From contig JAQFVV010012403.1 of assembly GCA_028023455.1 (NCBI GenBank), positions 990,001 through 1,054,000 of the forward strand: a stretch of DNA of 64,000 bases. The letters run 5' to 3'. The notes beneath the pieces are model-generated. The model did not search any database. It worked only from the letters and a program-made list of their open reading frames with translations, and was not told where the DNA came from. Position numbers and translations under genes: made by a program. Source of the DNA: Epiperipatus broadwayi. Taxonomy: Eukaryota; Onychophora; Udeonychophora; Euonychophora; Peripatidae. Positions 45,616-57,944 of the stretch are shown here, piece by piece; the first letter of the stretch is position 1, and every line of letters starts with the position of its first letter.

Positions 45616-48336
45616 CGCATATAATATAAACTAGGCTCTACTCATGGAAAAACATATACAAAATAAGCAAAATCTTTTATCCCTACACGTATTATAACGC
45701 AATCAAATTTCTTTCCATTCTCAAAGCTCTTCTAAATATTGAACATTATAAATACACGCTGGCAGATAAATACATACAGATAATGTACTAATCCATTCCA
45801 TTCAGTAGAATATGACAGCATCCGAAATTTATACATAAAAATATTCACAAACTGAACTTTATCAAACAAATGTCATAATTGTGCAAAACAGACACACACC
45901 CGCGAATAAAAGTATATATAAAATCAAATCTAAATTACACACTATGCAGGCAACATGGTAATTAAATATTGCATCAAGGTATAACTTTTAATTCAAAATA
46001 AACTTTAGGTTACTTTTAAAATTTAATATTTATAATCATTACGAATGAACTCTCTTTCATATCTTGCAAATTATTTCTATTATACGTTCGTTGATTCAAA
46101 AAAAAAAAAATTCTCACTTTGAGATAATAAAGTATGCAATATAAATATAAACCTCTCTAATAATATATTTAAACTAAAATATTTTTTTCTTTTACTTTCG
46201 TAAAAGAACAATAAGACCTATTTGAACACAATCAATTTTTACCAGTATATTCCTCATTCGGATACGCTTCAGAGACGGTCTTGAAAATCAAAATAACCCA
46301 AATTGTAAATGAACATAATAATAAATAAGCCTATCTACCTATCATATACATTAATTATGACAAGCAATAAAAAAAATAAAGAAACAAAGGTTATTAGTTT
46401 TCTAACTTAAAAATAAAAGTTTACTTGCAAAGCTCGGTTCCAAGTTTATGAAACAATATGGGACACATTCCAAACTGAATTTAAATTAAAATAAACTGCT
46501 GCAGGTAACCAAACAAGTATAATCATTCTTAAATAGGACTCAGCATCTTCAATGTTCATAAAAAAGTTATTTAAGTTACAGTATCACACATAAGCAATCA
46601 ATTTGTCTTCTATTATGACGAGAACATAATAAATTCTTAACTACTGTTGGACATGAATTATCTCACTTATTCCATTGTAGTTCTAAATTAAATACGTAAT
46701 TATTTTAGTAGTATTCTCGAATAGCATTTAACACTTTATAATTTATTATATGCCTGGTTTATTCTTAAATATTGTCCATTAATATACCATGTTTCCCTAG
46801 TAATTCTTCAATTAATAATATTTTGTTTTATTTTCCATCTTTATCGAAGAGAACAGAAATTACCTGCATTTCTATTCTTCCATTCGATTTCAGCAAATAC
46901 TTAATTTGAAGGGACTCATGTTTTATTTCCTTCATTTCAAATACGTCTTATTTCCAGGAATACCAGATAAATAAATAGTGTTATCTCTCTATGGTGAATT
47001 TGAACATGGCATGATTTATCCAAATATGCGTATTCTTAATTCTATGTTTCATCCTCACAAAAACACAACACGGAAAATAGCGAAGAATTAAAATATATTC
47101 TGTAAAATTGTTCTGCATGCGTTTCCCAGATATATTAAAATACACCTGTTGGTTAGTGATACAACAATAATATTCATGCAATTTATTCCTGTTTAAAATG
47201 GCAATTGAATGAAGTAATGTAGACTGGACGTTATCAACATACATTTTTAAAAGAGCAATAGTTATGAAAGGGTTATTTTAAAAATGTTAAAATTGAGGAG
47301 AGTAAAGTAAACTGAATACCTTTTAGAATTTAGAACTGCATTCTGAAATTAACTTGTCCCATAATAAATTTCTTGGGATTCTTTCGAAATTTTACTCCAA
47401 AGTCTTTTTTAAATCAATTTGACTTCAGCAACTGGTTTTTTAAATTTTCACAATAAAAAAAAATGAGCCACTGTTTTCTGGCTACCATTACCTTACATAA
47501 TATGCAAATGTTTTACTGGAAATCTTTGTTAAAAAGCTCTCTTTAGCAAAAAGGTCATTTTTTTCTTCACAAAGTTACTCTCAAGCTTCCTTTCTATCTA
47601 GGCTAATTACATATTCAAAAAAAAAATCTTTTCAAAAAAAAAAAAAACATTTTGATTAGATCAAGACAAAAATAATAATAAAATAAATAGCTTTTATAAA
47701 CTTGAAAGAAAAATGAATATTAATTAACTATTAAACAAAAATGATTAATAATTTATTTAATTTGTAAAATAATTCATTGATTCAACTATCTATTAATCAT
47801 TGGAAAGAAATATATATTTGTTAAATTATTTAAGATAGTTACTGTAATTTAAATGTTTTTATTGTACATGTACTATTGCTTAATGTTGTTAAAAGATGAA
47901 AATGAAATGAAAACGATGCAGAGTCATACATGCATGCACATACACTATACTATAAATATTAAAGTATCTTAACTAAATATAATTGAAATGGCTATTAATT
48001 GTTGACAAAAGGATAAGTATTAAAGAATAAGGATTTTGAAACCATTCAACCAATACTACACTAATATAAAACAACCTTGCATTTTCCTGCCCAAATATAC
48101 CATTTCCTATAATAACAACCCCTCTCTCTGGCATTAAATGCTTCACTAACCACAACAATAATAACAAATACTTATAAAGTGGTCAATCAACTGCATAAGT
48201 GATCCATATCCAAGCTTCAAACAATCTCCAGCAAAAAAAAATTTTAAATTCTAAGGCTATTTCATTTTTTTTAATATAATGTAACTATTCAATGCAGATA
48301 CAAAGTATGTCAATTCCTTGTGCCGATCCAGATGGT
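45616..48336. other. AT-rich non-coding stretch, apparently unique
   Basis: Read on both strands. It lacks the families seen elsewhere. Minus frames at 46981-47244 and 47973-48167 are not recognisable proteins. Confidence 0.4.
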
Positions 48337-48337
48337 C

Positions 48338-48406
<69 letters not shown>
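48337..48406. repeat. (AT)n microsatellite, about 70 bp
   Basis: An uninterrupted AT dinucleotide run; it creates the artificial Ile/Tyr repeat in the minus frame across it. Confidence 0.95.
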
Positions 48407-48411
<5 letters not shown>

Positions 48412-48524
48412 AAGAAATGAAGTCTTAGAACACATGACTATGGAAGCCAGAAGCAGAAATCTGTCTGGGACTGGGGATATTCTGAAAAGCTTGTTAAGAG
48501 CTATTGACAAGCTCATTATATAAT

Positions 48525-48762
48525 ATATATAACATATACTAACCACATTCCACTCTTTTGACACTTTGAAGCAAAATATATTTATTTATTAATATTACAG
48601 TTTCGACTGTTCCTAGCAATCTTCATCAGATCTGAATATCTACTAAACTCTCTCTCTGACAAAGACTGCTAGGAACAGTCAAAACTGTAATATTAATAAA
48701 TAAATATATTTTGCTTCAAAGTGTCAAAAGAGTGGAATGTGGTTATTATATGTTATATATTA
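48525..48762. mobile_element. Inverted-repeat element with hammerhead-like core in each arm
   Basis: The left arm (about 48525-48625) and right arm (about 48662-48762) are close reverse complements around a ~35-bp centre. Read from 48629 on the minus strand, the left arm gives CTGATGA, a stem-loop (GATTG, CTAGGAA, CAGTC) and GAAAC. This matches the hammerhead ribozyme core order CUGAUGA, stem II, GAAA, with one extra A before stem II. The right arm has GACTG, CTAGGAA, CAGTC and then AAAAC, a mutated GAAAC, and no CTGATGA. Arms continue outward through GTGTCAAAAGAGTGGAATGT. Stem III and the cleavage site were not settled by eye. No protein is encoded. It lies 74 bp from the 3' end of the RTE copy. 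Confidence 0.75.
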
Positions 48763-48977
48763 GAAAAGCAAAAATAAAGAAGGAAAGAGGAAGAGAAGTT
48801 ATTGAAGATTATATTATTATATAATATATACATGTCATCATCATCATCAACCATTATCAATCCACTGCAGCATGAAGGTCTCTCCAAGTTTAATCCATCT
48901 TCTCTGATCTTTAGCTTTTCTTCTCCACATCACCCCTGCACACTTTCTTATTTCATCCATCCATCTCACATGTGGTC

Positions 48978-50033
48978 TCATTCTGGGCCTTTTAAATCTC
49001 TTGGAATCCAGTTTAAAATTTCAATTTTCCATCTATTATCATCTCTTCTAGCAATATGTCCAGCCCAACTCCATTTCAATCTTTTAATTTTTTCAATGAG
49101 GTCAGTAACACCTGTTTGTTCTCTTACCCAAACATTGTGTTTTTGATCTCTTCTTGTTACTCCCAACATACATCTCTCCATACTTCTTTGAGTGGTCTGA
49201 AGTCTCTGTATTGCTCTTCTATTAAGTGTCAAAGTCTCAGATCTATATGTAAGAACTGGTAAAACACATTTGTTAAAAACCTTCCTTTTCAAACAGATAG
49301 GCACATTTCCTTTTAGTATCATCTTATTTCTACCAAAAGCACTCCAACCATGTTTAATTCTATGATTAATTTCCTCCATTATGTTTCCATCTGTATTAAT
49401 AATCTGACCAAGGTATTTGTAACTGTTAACTTCTTCTAATTCATCACAATCAATTTTTATTTTCATATTTTGAGCAAATCGATTAAACATTACTTTAGTC
49501 TTTTTAACATTTATCTTTAGTCCTACTTTCCTACTTTCATCTGATAACTCCTGCAACATTTCCTGCAGCTCTAAAGCATTATTTGAAAAAACAACTGCAT
49601 CATCTGTGAAATCTAAATGACTTAAATAATCTCCATTTACTTTTACTTCTTTAGTTTCCCATTTTAATCCACAAAATAATTCTTGCAGCACTGCTGTAAA
49701 AAGTTTTGGAGATATGGAGTCACCTTGTCTTACACCTTTCTCAATGTTCACTTTCCCAGTATCATTATGTAATCTAACTGTTGCTGTTACATTTTTATAA
49801 ATATTCCTTAAAATGTGACAATATCCTGGATCTATACCTTGATGATCCAATGCTTTAATCACTGAAGAAATGTTTATAGAATCAAATGCCTTTTCATAAT
49901 CTACAAATCCAAAACATAATGACAACTCATATTTATTTGTCCTTTCTATAACTTCTCTCAATACCTGGATATGATCTACTATACTAAAACCACTTTTAAA
50001 TCCAGCTTGTTCTCTTGGTTGGTGGAAATACAA
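48978..50033 (-). pseudogene. RTE reverse transcriptase core and C-terminus
   Basis: 351 codons of open frame. Domain order by residue: QPREQAGF near 5-12; catalytic motif A FGFVDYEKAFDS (41-52); VRQGDSISPKLF (101-112); catalytic box FTDDAVVF (142-149), with T replacing the usual A; a K-rich stretch with YKYLGQIINTDGN (about 209-221); LTYRSETLTL (about 265-274); and KWSWAGHIARRDDNRW (about 319-334). In life this enzyme copies the element RNA onto nicked chromosomal DNA. It has two catalytic aspartates in the DD box and one in motif A, so the core residues remain, but the frame is closed at its C-terminus by a shift at about 48978 and lacks its N-terminal half in frame. The C-terminal tail continues in another frame to about 48870. 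Plus-strand frames over it are shadows. Confidence 0.92.
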
Positions 50034-50940
50034 TGTTCTCTGTAGACAAGTTATAATTATCTTAGTAAAAATTTTATATAAAACTGATAAAAGGCTGATA
50101 GGTCTGTAATTTCTAATATCTTCTTTATCACCTTTTTTAAATATTAATATTATTACTGTATTCTTTCAATCATCCGGTACATGTTTATCATTTAGACATT
50201 TGGTATGTAACTTTGCTAAAAAAAAATTATCATTCTTCACCTGCTTCTTTTAATATATCAATTATAATTCCATCATTACCTGGAGCCTTTCCTTCCTTCA
50301 TACATTTAATTGCATGTCTCACTTCTTCATTTAAAATTCTGGGCAATTTGGAAGATGAAATAGATATAGGAGGTACTTGTTCTTCATTACTATATAATTT
50401 TTGATAAAAATCTTCTACCAATTTCATGATGTCATCTCTCTTTTTAGCAATAATTCCATCTTTTCTTCTTATTGCAGATATAAATTTCCTACCAATATCA
50501 AAATGTTGTTTTACATTCTTGAGACTTTTATTTTCTTCTACAGCTTTCCTTGCTAGTTCACAGTTATACTTTCTTATATCATTTTCAACTCTTTTCTGCA
50601 CCATTTTACAAAATTCGAGATATTCAATTCTTTTTAATGCATCATTTTTATATATCTTCATATTCCTTCATTTCTTCATAAATTCTCTAGTCTCAGTAGA
50701 AATTTTATTGGTCAATTGCTGCTTTTTTCTACCAGCTATCTTTGTTGCAGTTTTTAAAAGTGTATCAGTTATTTTCATATTAATTTCATTCAAATCTGAA
50801 TCATGTTCAAAATCTACGAATACTTGAAACCGATTTGTAAGTTCTAATTTAAATTCATTAGAAAGTTTCTGAAGATTAGGAATGTCGACTGCAAATATTG
50901 TTTTTCTTAATAAATGTTTGTCTCTCTAGTTTTACATTAA
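50034..50940 (-). pseudogene. RTE ORF, endonuclease-RT linker and N-terminal RT (broken)
   Basis: The 143-codon frame at 50661-50230 contains the segment leading to the RT domain, with IKCMKEGKAPGNDGI (RT motif 0/1). A stop and shift follow near 50230. Translation of 50225-50034 restores recognisable RT sequence with an internal stop near 50175: FKKGDKEDIRNYRPISLLS, then the run into QPREQAGF. Upstream of 50661, one stop (after EFMKK, about 50670) separates it from the linker. At least three breaks therefore separate this from the RT core, so the copy cannot make a full protein. Confidence 0.88.
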
Positions 50941-50996
50941 CACGTATCTTACACCTTACTAATCGATGATTATTTCCTGTGTTAAATTGTACTGAT

Positions 50997-52038
50997 ATTA
51001 GTAATAAATAATTTAGTGATTTATACATATGTTATTTTGTGGCTGGAAATTACGCTTCACACATGCCTATTACTTTAATATTAAATTAACATGCGCTCAA
51101 AACACTTATTGATGGGTGAGTTCATGTAAATTTAAATTAATCTAATAGCGCATATGCGAACAAAAATTTTCTTTCTCATGATTACTTATATATACTCATG
51201 TTAATAATGTAAAATTTAGACAGCTATAAATATTGAAATAGTAGAATAAATCATTTTTGAGTTGTGAGGAATGGTAAACTATCCCTGTTAACGGCCAAAT
51301 GGTATGGCTTGATCATAGTGTTAAATTGCATAGATATTCAACTTGCTTTCAGGAAGTAAATTTAACATATATATGTAATCATAGATTAGAATCTCAGAAC
51401 CCTTTTCACATTGATTAAAAATTTTGAACCTCGACAATTTTCACTGAATGTAGTAAAATAATCAAAATTAATTTTATAAAATAGTAAAAAAGTAGATAAA
51501 TAAAAAGAAGGAGTTCTTAAAAATTTGAAAACAGGAAGTGATGGATCAGAGTCACATCATCATGATCCAAAGATCTTGAGTTTCAGAATACTTGGTAATT
51601 CATAAGAAATTTGAGCATCAGAAGTGGTAGAGAGGGTCTATGGGTCCATGGATCTTGAGTTTCATAGTCTATTACTCGACCACTGCAATTAATCATGTAA
51701 AAATCAAATAGATTTACAAGGAATTAGGTCTTTTTCAATATTATTTTAAAATTTAGTTAGTTGTTGAGTAGCTGAATTTTAATATCAGAAATGACATCCA
51801 ACATACTTGTTTTTTGTTTTTGTTGAAATGTAGAATGAACATTTTTATACCTATTTTAAATTATTAATTAGAGTTTAAATACTAATTTTATTTCTGAACT
51901 CAAATTTTTATTATTGAACTCTAATGTTTTGCATCTAAGTTAGAAACTCAGAATTATGACTTTTACACCACTAAACACCACATGATTACCATTTAACATC
52001 ACATGATCACCATTTTTTAGGCTTGCTCATAACTGTTA
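50997..52038. other. AT-rich non-coding stretch, nothing recognised
   Basis: Near 51540-51660 a phrase with GATCTTGAGTTTCA occurs twice about 70 bp apart (a small direct repeat). Otherwise nothing. Confidence 0.4.
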
Positions 52039-52386
52039 TTAAAACAGGCAAAATTCTCCATGTAGTAGTGCCACTCAGTGCAAGACAGAGTAATCAATGG
52101 ATGCCAGAAGATTTGTGCATAAAATCCCTATCTAGTGCCTACTCATTCAATATCCCCAGACTAGTTTCTAGCTTGTGGCTTTCATCAGTGAGGATCCTAA
52201 GATCTAGATGAAGTGCTCTCAGGTCTAAGACTCTTCACTGACAAAAGCCACAAACTAGAAACTAGTCTGGGAATATTGGATGAGTATGCATTACATAGGA
52301 ATTTTATGCACAAGGCTTCTGGTGTCCATTGATTAGTTTGACTTGCACTCGGTGGCACTACTGTATGAAGAGTTTTGCCTGTTTAA
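52039..52386. mobile_element. Family B foldback, cleanest copy
   Basis: A ~348-bp element made almost wholly of two inverted arms that meet near 52205. Ends are TTAAAACAGGCAAAA and TTTTGCCTGTTTAA. Arms share AGTAATCAATGGATGCCAGA and ACTAGTTTCTAGCTTGTGGC with their complements, and a GATCCTAAGATCTAG palindrome sits near the centre. It lacks any protein. The flanking CACATGATCACCATTTTTTA recurs outside the 9-kb copy, so the full element may extend 40-60 bp further out. The short plus frame at 52023 is meaningless. Confidence 0.85.
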
Positions 52387-54800
52387 TTTTGAGCTTTGTT
52401 TTAGTTTGTTGTTTTTCCATGAAATATTTAAAATATGAAATTAAAAAAACAATATTGGCTATTTTGTATTTTTACACAATCCCCTAAAATATCATGAAGT
52501 TAGAAGTCAAATTATTTACATAATTTTTAACCTTAGGAATTTACTAAATAGCAATTATTCATTGTTAATGACCCATCTACTTAATCAAAATAAATATTTT
52601 TTTTTTACAAAGAATAAAATCAACTTCCTCTGTGACATTATAAAATTGATAATTAATTATATAATCAAAACTATTAGATGACTTATGGTAAAATTCCAGC
52701 CATTCTACGAGAAATCTTGGAACATGTAGAATTGTTTGTTGTAAGTTAGACTGTATTTAATAATTGTTCTTACTAGCAACCTCAGATTATAACTTTGTTT
52801 TATTTAAAATTATCTTAACCAGTCCATTTATCCAAATATAGGTCTGCAGAGAAATCAAGAAAAAGCATTGAAGTCAACTTGCTTATATAGCCACCTATTG
52901 AGATATTTTGCTATTATTATTTTTTTAAAATTGAGAAATTCACATTTATTTTTAACTCCAAATATATATATAAAGATGACAGAATAATTGAAAATATGGC
53001 AACTTCAAAGACTTAAGTCACATTTGATATGTGTTCTTTTTTTTTTGTAATCGGATTGTCACATGCTTTGCAAGATTACTTCAATAAAATTTTCGAATGA
53101 CTAAAACCTTGATTTATTTGCAAAGTTTATTAAGATTTGCGATTATTTTTTTTTACGATTCAAAGAATTTTATTGGTTAAATGTTAAATATTTTTATTAT
53201 TTTTATCATACTTAGAATAGCACTAGCACTTGCAAGTATATTGCATCTAATGTTACGTAGAAGTGACTATAATAATAGAGATTACATATTTTCAATAATA
53301 AAAAATAATGTGATCCTTAATGGGGCTTCTAATAATTGGAGATAGCATGTTAGTGTTTCAGATGCGGACACAATAAGGACCAGGTATCAAACTAAATATT
53401 GTGTGTGGAAATTTTTTAACCTTTGCTCTCATTGGCTCTAATCTAATCCAGAAAATGTTTTGTTATTTCCTAGAATTATTATCATGTAAAAAAATTCATC
53501 TGGTGAACTAAAGTGCATATAGAAAAAAATTCAAAGCCCTAATTTTAGAGAATATTCCTTTTGAAACTGATTTAAATAAGATTTGTATGTTGCAATTAGG
53601 AATTTGGAATTGTTAATAATATGTTTTCAAAAGATTGACATTCAAAAAATAAGTGAGTTTGAATCTCTGTGTCTCTATGAAAAAACATTTAAAATAAACA
53701 TTTGCACCATATCTTTTATGTTTATAAAATTGTAAGACTGGTAATGATTATTTTTGCATAATAATTATGTAATGATTATATTAAAAATCAAAAATATACA
53801 TGATTACACAATTATTTTACATGTATATGTTTTATTTTGAAAAAAAAATAGTACAATGTTAACATAACAATTTACAGAATTTTGATAAACAGAATATAGT
53901 GCAATATCATAAAAGTTATTAAAAAATTTAATACTTTAAATCACAATTTGATAGATTTATCAGATATTAATATTTATTCATTCAGATTTTAAACATAAAT
54001 ATCAATAAAAAAATTAATTGGTTTTATGAAGTCCATCTGCTCTTTGTAACTGTTGAATGGTAAAACAGTTTTTTGTTTTTATTCCAAACTTATATTTTTA
54101 ATATTTGAAAGTTTAGATATGATTTTTTAGAATTTATTTTGTTTGTAAATGGATATTACAATCAGTCAAATTCAATTTATCATATTTTGATATAGAATAA
54201 CAGTTTAATACCAAAATCAAAATTTGAAAACATACAAAACTCTCATCAGGGAAAACAAATCTATCACAGTGTAGATCGATTAAATTATTTTTTGAAAACA
54301 TCTATTTTAAAAATTGAATAAAAAAAGCAGTATTTGTGAGTTTTTAAGTAAACCAAGATGACAGTCTATATTTTTGATAAATATGCAGTTTTAGGGCCCC
54401 AAAAAATGTTTACCAAAAAATGCCTGCTAGGAAACATATTTAATAATTACATTTCATGTTTTATTACTATTATTTTTAAAAAAGAAACTGTGGAAAAATT
54501 AATTAAAAACATTTATAATTTATTTTCTTTTTTAAAAATTAACTTATTAACAGAAAAATGGAAAAAAAATACAAATACAATATTTACACTTTATTTATAT
54601 CAGTAGTATGCAATTATATGTGACCATTAATTAATATACACTTTTTAGAAGGGCAGGATCCCATACCTTTGGTAGGAGTCCATCACATCTGTCACTGGAA
54701 GGTCCCAAATTTTTATGATTTTGATAATTTATTAAAAGACTGCTGACAAAAACAAACAAGCTGAATTGAACCAAAGTACAACAATGTTATGAGTGTCTTG
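52387..54800. other. AT-rich non-coding stretch, nothing recognised
   Basis: No partner repeats noticed; the 54358-54606 frame is Lys/Asn/Phe-rich without family resemblance. Confidence 0.4.
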
Positions 54801-54836
54801 TCACTTCCTAGCCGACGCTTTGATGCATGAAAAAAA
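54801..54836 (+). mobile_element. SINE 3'-end relic
   Basis: TAGCCGACGCTTTGATGCATG followed by an A-tract matches the 3' terminus of the SINEs at 42.5 and 56.0 kb (GCTTTGACAT-An). The tRNA-like promoter is missing or decayed beyond recognition. Confidence 0.5.
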
Positions 54837-56010
54837 TGGAAATAAAGCTTTTTAATGAAATTCATCAGAATTTATTTATTTTTTAAATTTAATAATTGAT
54901 TTATTAATTTTGTTTTAATTTAATAATTAAGAAAACTTCAGTAGATTATAGGCCCTCGATACTGTACATTTATAAAAAATATGGAATTCCATCTTGGATT
55001 ACTTGAAAACTCACAAATACTGAAAAAGCTTATAGGCACTTTTTTTAATAAACCAAACTAAAAGTACAGTTTTGACATTTTTCATATTAAAATTGTATAT
55101 AAATTACCAGGAAAAAAATATTTATTCTAATATGTATATTTTGAGAATGAACCAATTTCTTTTTAATAGAAATGCCAATTTAAATGTTAATTAGAATATA
55201 GTCTCAAAAGTGTTGCTGTTACTATTTGTAAATTAAAAAGCAGGATATTTTCTAGCAATGATATACTATTACAATTAAATCACTTGTATATTGCTTTATT
55301 ACCCAGTTCATTATATAAAAATGAGATTTGAACCCTCCTACTGACATTACATAACGTCATTAGAAAAATTCCATTTAAGAAAGCTATAAAATTCTAAAAA
55401 TATGACGGTAAGATCATAAGACTACACTTGATATGTTCTTCAGCTTGTTAGATATGACATTATTTAGTTTACTTTTACAAAGTCACATTTTCATTGAATT
55501 TCCCCTGCGGATTGGTGCAGGAGTAGAGCAGCAGACCCCGGAGTTCAAAATTCATGGACCATAGCTTAACTATTTTATTTATTGGAATGGATGATAACAG
55601 ATTTTTAAAAAGATATTTTATGGTGAGATTGGACATGTGATTGCAATTGAGGCAGATCCCAAACACTTGAAAGAAAGCAATTTTGATTGGTTTCAGCTGG
55701 AGATGAAGCTGAGGATAAACTATAATGCAGGTCATAATGTGACCAGAAATAAACATTTCCTGCAGAAGAAATTAAATGACAACTTCACAAAATATCAAAT
55801 AAACATAATACTGGATCGTAAAATTTTATATGTGGATATATTTGAAGTTTATGGATTCGTCTGTGTAATCATCACAAAACTCATCTCTGATATATTTTTT
55901 TATTAATAATTATTTTTTTTGTCTTCTCTTTCTTCCTAGAGTTGGAATGGCCATATTTACTTATGACTGGTTGCTGTTTTGAAAAGATGCATTTTTGAAT
56001 GATTAGCTTT
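54837..56010. other. Non-coding stretch with a weak tRNA-like patch
   Basis: 55500-55560 (GCGGATTGGTGCAGGAGTAG...GAGTTCAAAATTCATGG) has faint A/B-box spacing but poor matches. Overlapping frames at 55475-55906 on both strands show no recognised protein. Confidence 0.3.
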
Positions 56011-56011
56011 A

Positions 56012-56135
56012 AAAAATGTAAGTCTTGCGTTGTTAGCCGAGAGGTATCGCAGCCGCCATCCAAGCAAATAGTTGGTTGCAGACGGTTCTAGGTTCGCGTC
56101 CCGGCCGATGCCATGACATATGAAAAAAAAAAATG
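56012..56135 (+). mobile_element. tRNA-derived SINE, sister of the 30.3-kb copy
   Basis: TCTTGCGTTGTTAGCCGAGA (A-box type), GTATCGCAGCCGCCATCCAA, GTAGTTGG-like TAGTTGGTTGCAGACGG, GGTTCGCGTCCCGG (B box), GATGCCATGACATATG, then an A-tract. Flanks share AAAAAATG (56011-56018 and after the body), a short or decayed target duplication. A handful of substitutions separate it from 30304-30416. Confidence 0.88.
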
Positions 56136-56533
56136 GCTATGTATATTTTAAAACTAGCAAATTACTGTAGCATTAAAAAAAACTAATATATTATTAATAT
56201 AATAAACATTTTTGAATAAATTAAATGCAATGTATGAGTGCAGGCATAGAATCATAGAGAAATATTCCGGGTCTAACTTTGATATTAAAACCAGATTATC
56301 TCCAGCTTCCTTTTTTTAATCAAGTGGTAATATTATTTATCATCAGGGATAGCCTGCCATTGTGTACCACTCATTTTTGGCTAATACTTTAGTATTTAGC
56401 ACTCCTTTATAAATAAAAAATGTAGATAATTATTTGCATATTTTTCATTTTCTTTTGAGTGGTTTTTCCCTTTAGCTGAAAATAGCTAAATAATAGATGG
56501 CCAGCGTTGTGATGTTGCTGCTATTATTTGAAC
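56136..56533. other. AT-rich non-coding stretch, nothing recognised
   Basis: Precedes the minisatellite; no coding or repeat signal seen. Confidence 0.4.
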
Positions 56534-56909
56534 CTGGAAACAAAGCTCTTATCCTTTTAATTTAATCTTTGGGAGTTAATCTGGAAACAAAGATCCTATC
56601 CTTTTCATTTAATCTTTGGAAGCTAATCTGAAAACAAATATCCTATCCTTTTCATTTAATCATTGGGAATTAATCTGGAAACAAAGATCCTATCCTTTGC
56701 ATTTAATCTTTGGGAGTTAATCTGGAAACAAATATCCTATCCTTTTCATTTAATCTTTGGGAATTAATCTGGAAACAAAGATCCCATCCTTTTCATTTAA
56801 TCTTTGGGAATTAATCTGGAAACAAAGATTCTATCTTTTTCATTTAATCTTTTAGAGTTAAAATGGAAATAAAGATCATATCCTTTTCATTTGATTTTTA
56901 GGAGTTAAT
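56534..56909. repeat. Minisatellite, 47-bp unit x 8
   Basis: Eight units of 47 bp (376 bp in all) each begin CTGGAAACAAAGATCCTATC and continue with CTTTTCATTTAATCTTTGGG. Outer units are more diverged than inner ones, as is usual when arrays grow from the middle. All units keep the same length, and 47 is not a multiple of three, so this is not a coding repeat. Confidence 0.95.
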
Positions 56910-57348
56910 TATGTGTAAAAGTATACCATTTCATTACGAGACTGAAAGTTGCCTAATATTATACTCATATTTATTTTACATTGGCTATCTTTGCCTGGTA
57001 CTCCCTTTACCTGACAGTGAAGATTAATTAGATCATTGCTTTTTTAGATATGGAATTATCAACCAAAAAAATAATTACTGAAAATTTTTTTACCTATTAA
57101 AAAAAAAAAAAAAAAATCTAAAATTCAGCTAAAGTTAAACCCCAAACTGTGGATTTGGCAAAGATTCGTACAACATTTTATTTGTTTAATGAGAATATTA
57201 TTTTGTAATTATTTTTTGAACACAAGGTGCTTAATAATTTTCGTTAATAATTTACAGAAAGTTACGCCAATAATCAACGATGATTTGTTGAGGTGTAAAA
57301 TGACAGATTCTGGGGCTTGAGGTCCATGGAATAGTGGCCAAACTCTGC

Positions 57349-57358
57349 CACTTCCGGT
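57349..57358 (-). promoter_or_regulatory. ETS-type site
   Basis: CACTTCCGGT is the reverse of ACCGGAAGTG, a strong ETS core, within a locally less AT-rich patch (57290-57380). No transcript evidence. Confidence 0.25.
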
Positions 57359-57944
57359 ACTGCTTTTTGTGAACTCCCAAACAATAAAGCACTCATTTAT
57401 TACTGATGATGATCAAGTCTTTTTATTGTTTGACAAAGATACTTTCAAATTAAAAGTCTTTTTGAAATCATAAAACTTATTTCTCAATAGATTATTTAAC
57501 ACACACACACATACATGTAAGAATACACTATTTGATTTTAATCATTATTTAAATAAGCAGCTTTAATAAATAAACGATTAATTAAGGTAATATTTTTTTA
57601 AAAATAAAGTTCATACTTTTTTTTATATTCTGTTTTTAATTTTTTGCTTGATCCAGTTTTAGTTCTTCGGGGCGTGTTCTGATTCACTACCCTTTCTGTG
57701 TATCTCTGGAGTCAAATATAAACAAACAGAAATCGAATTAAATGGAAAAATAAAATAAAAAAGCATTTTTATAATCTGAGATTTATTACACATTTTTATT
57801 TTAGTATATATTATAGACTTTTCTCTTTAACAACACATCTCTAATAATATTTTATATACAGGCACTATCGTAGATATAGGTGGAAATAACTTTTATTGGT
57901 GGTTAGTATATATACAAGTGACGTCAATGAAAGAATTAACAAGC

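Larger units (their letters stand above)
48836..50996 (-). mobile_element. RTE-clade non-LTR retrotransposon, longest copy, 5'-truncated
   Basis: The 3' end at about 48836 is a (TGATGA)-type tail. Going 5' on the minus strand: the C-terminal region; the reverse transcriptase; a linker around 50670-50930 including LTNRFQVFVDFEHDSDLNEI; and, at 50930-50996, the last piece of the apurinic-type endonuclease, NNHRLVRCKIRVNVKLER, where functional relatives have S-D-H-R. Upstream of about 50996 the similarity ends, so most of the endonuclease is missing. This is the usual 5' truncation of target-primed reverse transcription. It is the most complete of seven RTE pieces in the window and defines the family. 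Confidence 0.92.

Noticed and set aside
48310-48564. Minus-strand frame with Ile-Tyr repeats
   Set aside because: Created by the (AT)n microsatellite.
48802-49146. 114-codon plus-strand frame
   Set aside because: Antisense to the RTE C-terminal region.
50426-50827. 133-codon plus-strand frame, hydrophobic
   Set aside because: Antisense to the RTE linker and RT N-terminus; the apparent membrane segments come from the complement of Lys/Glu-rich codons.
55475-55906. Overlapping open frames on both strands
   Set aside because: Neither shows recognisable domains, splice-flanked structure or similarity to other parts of the window.
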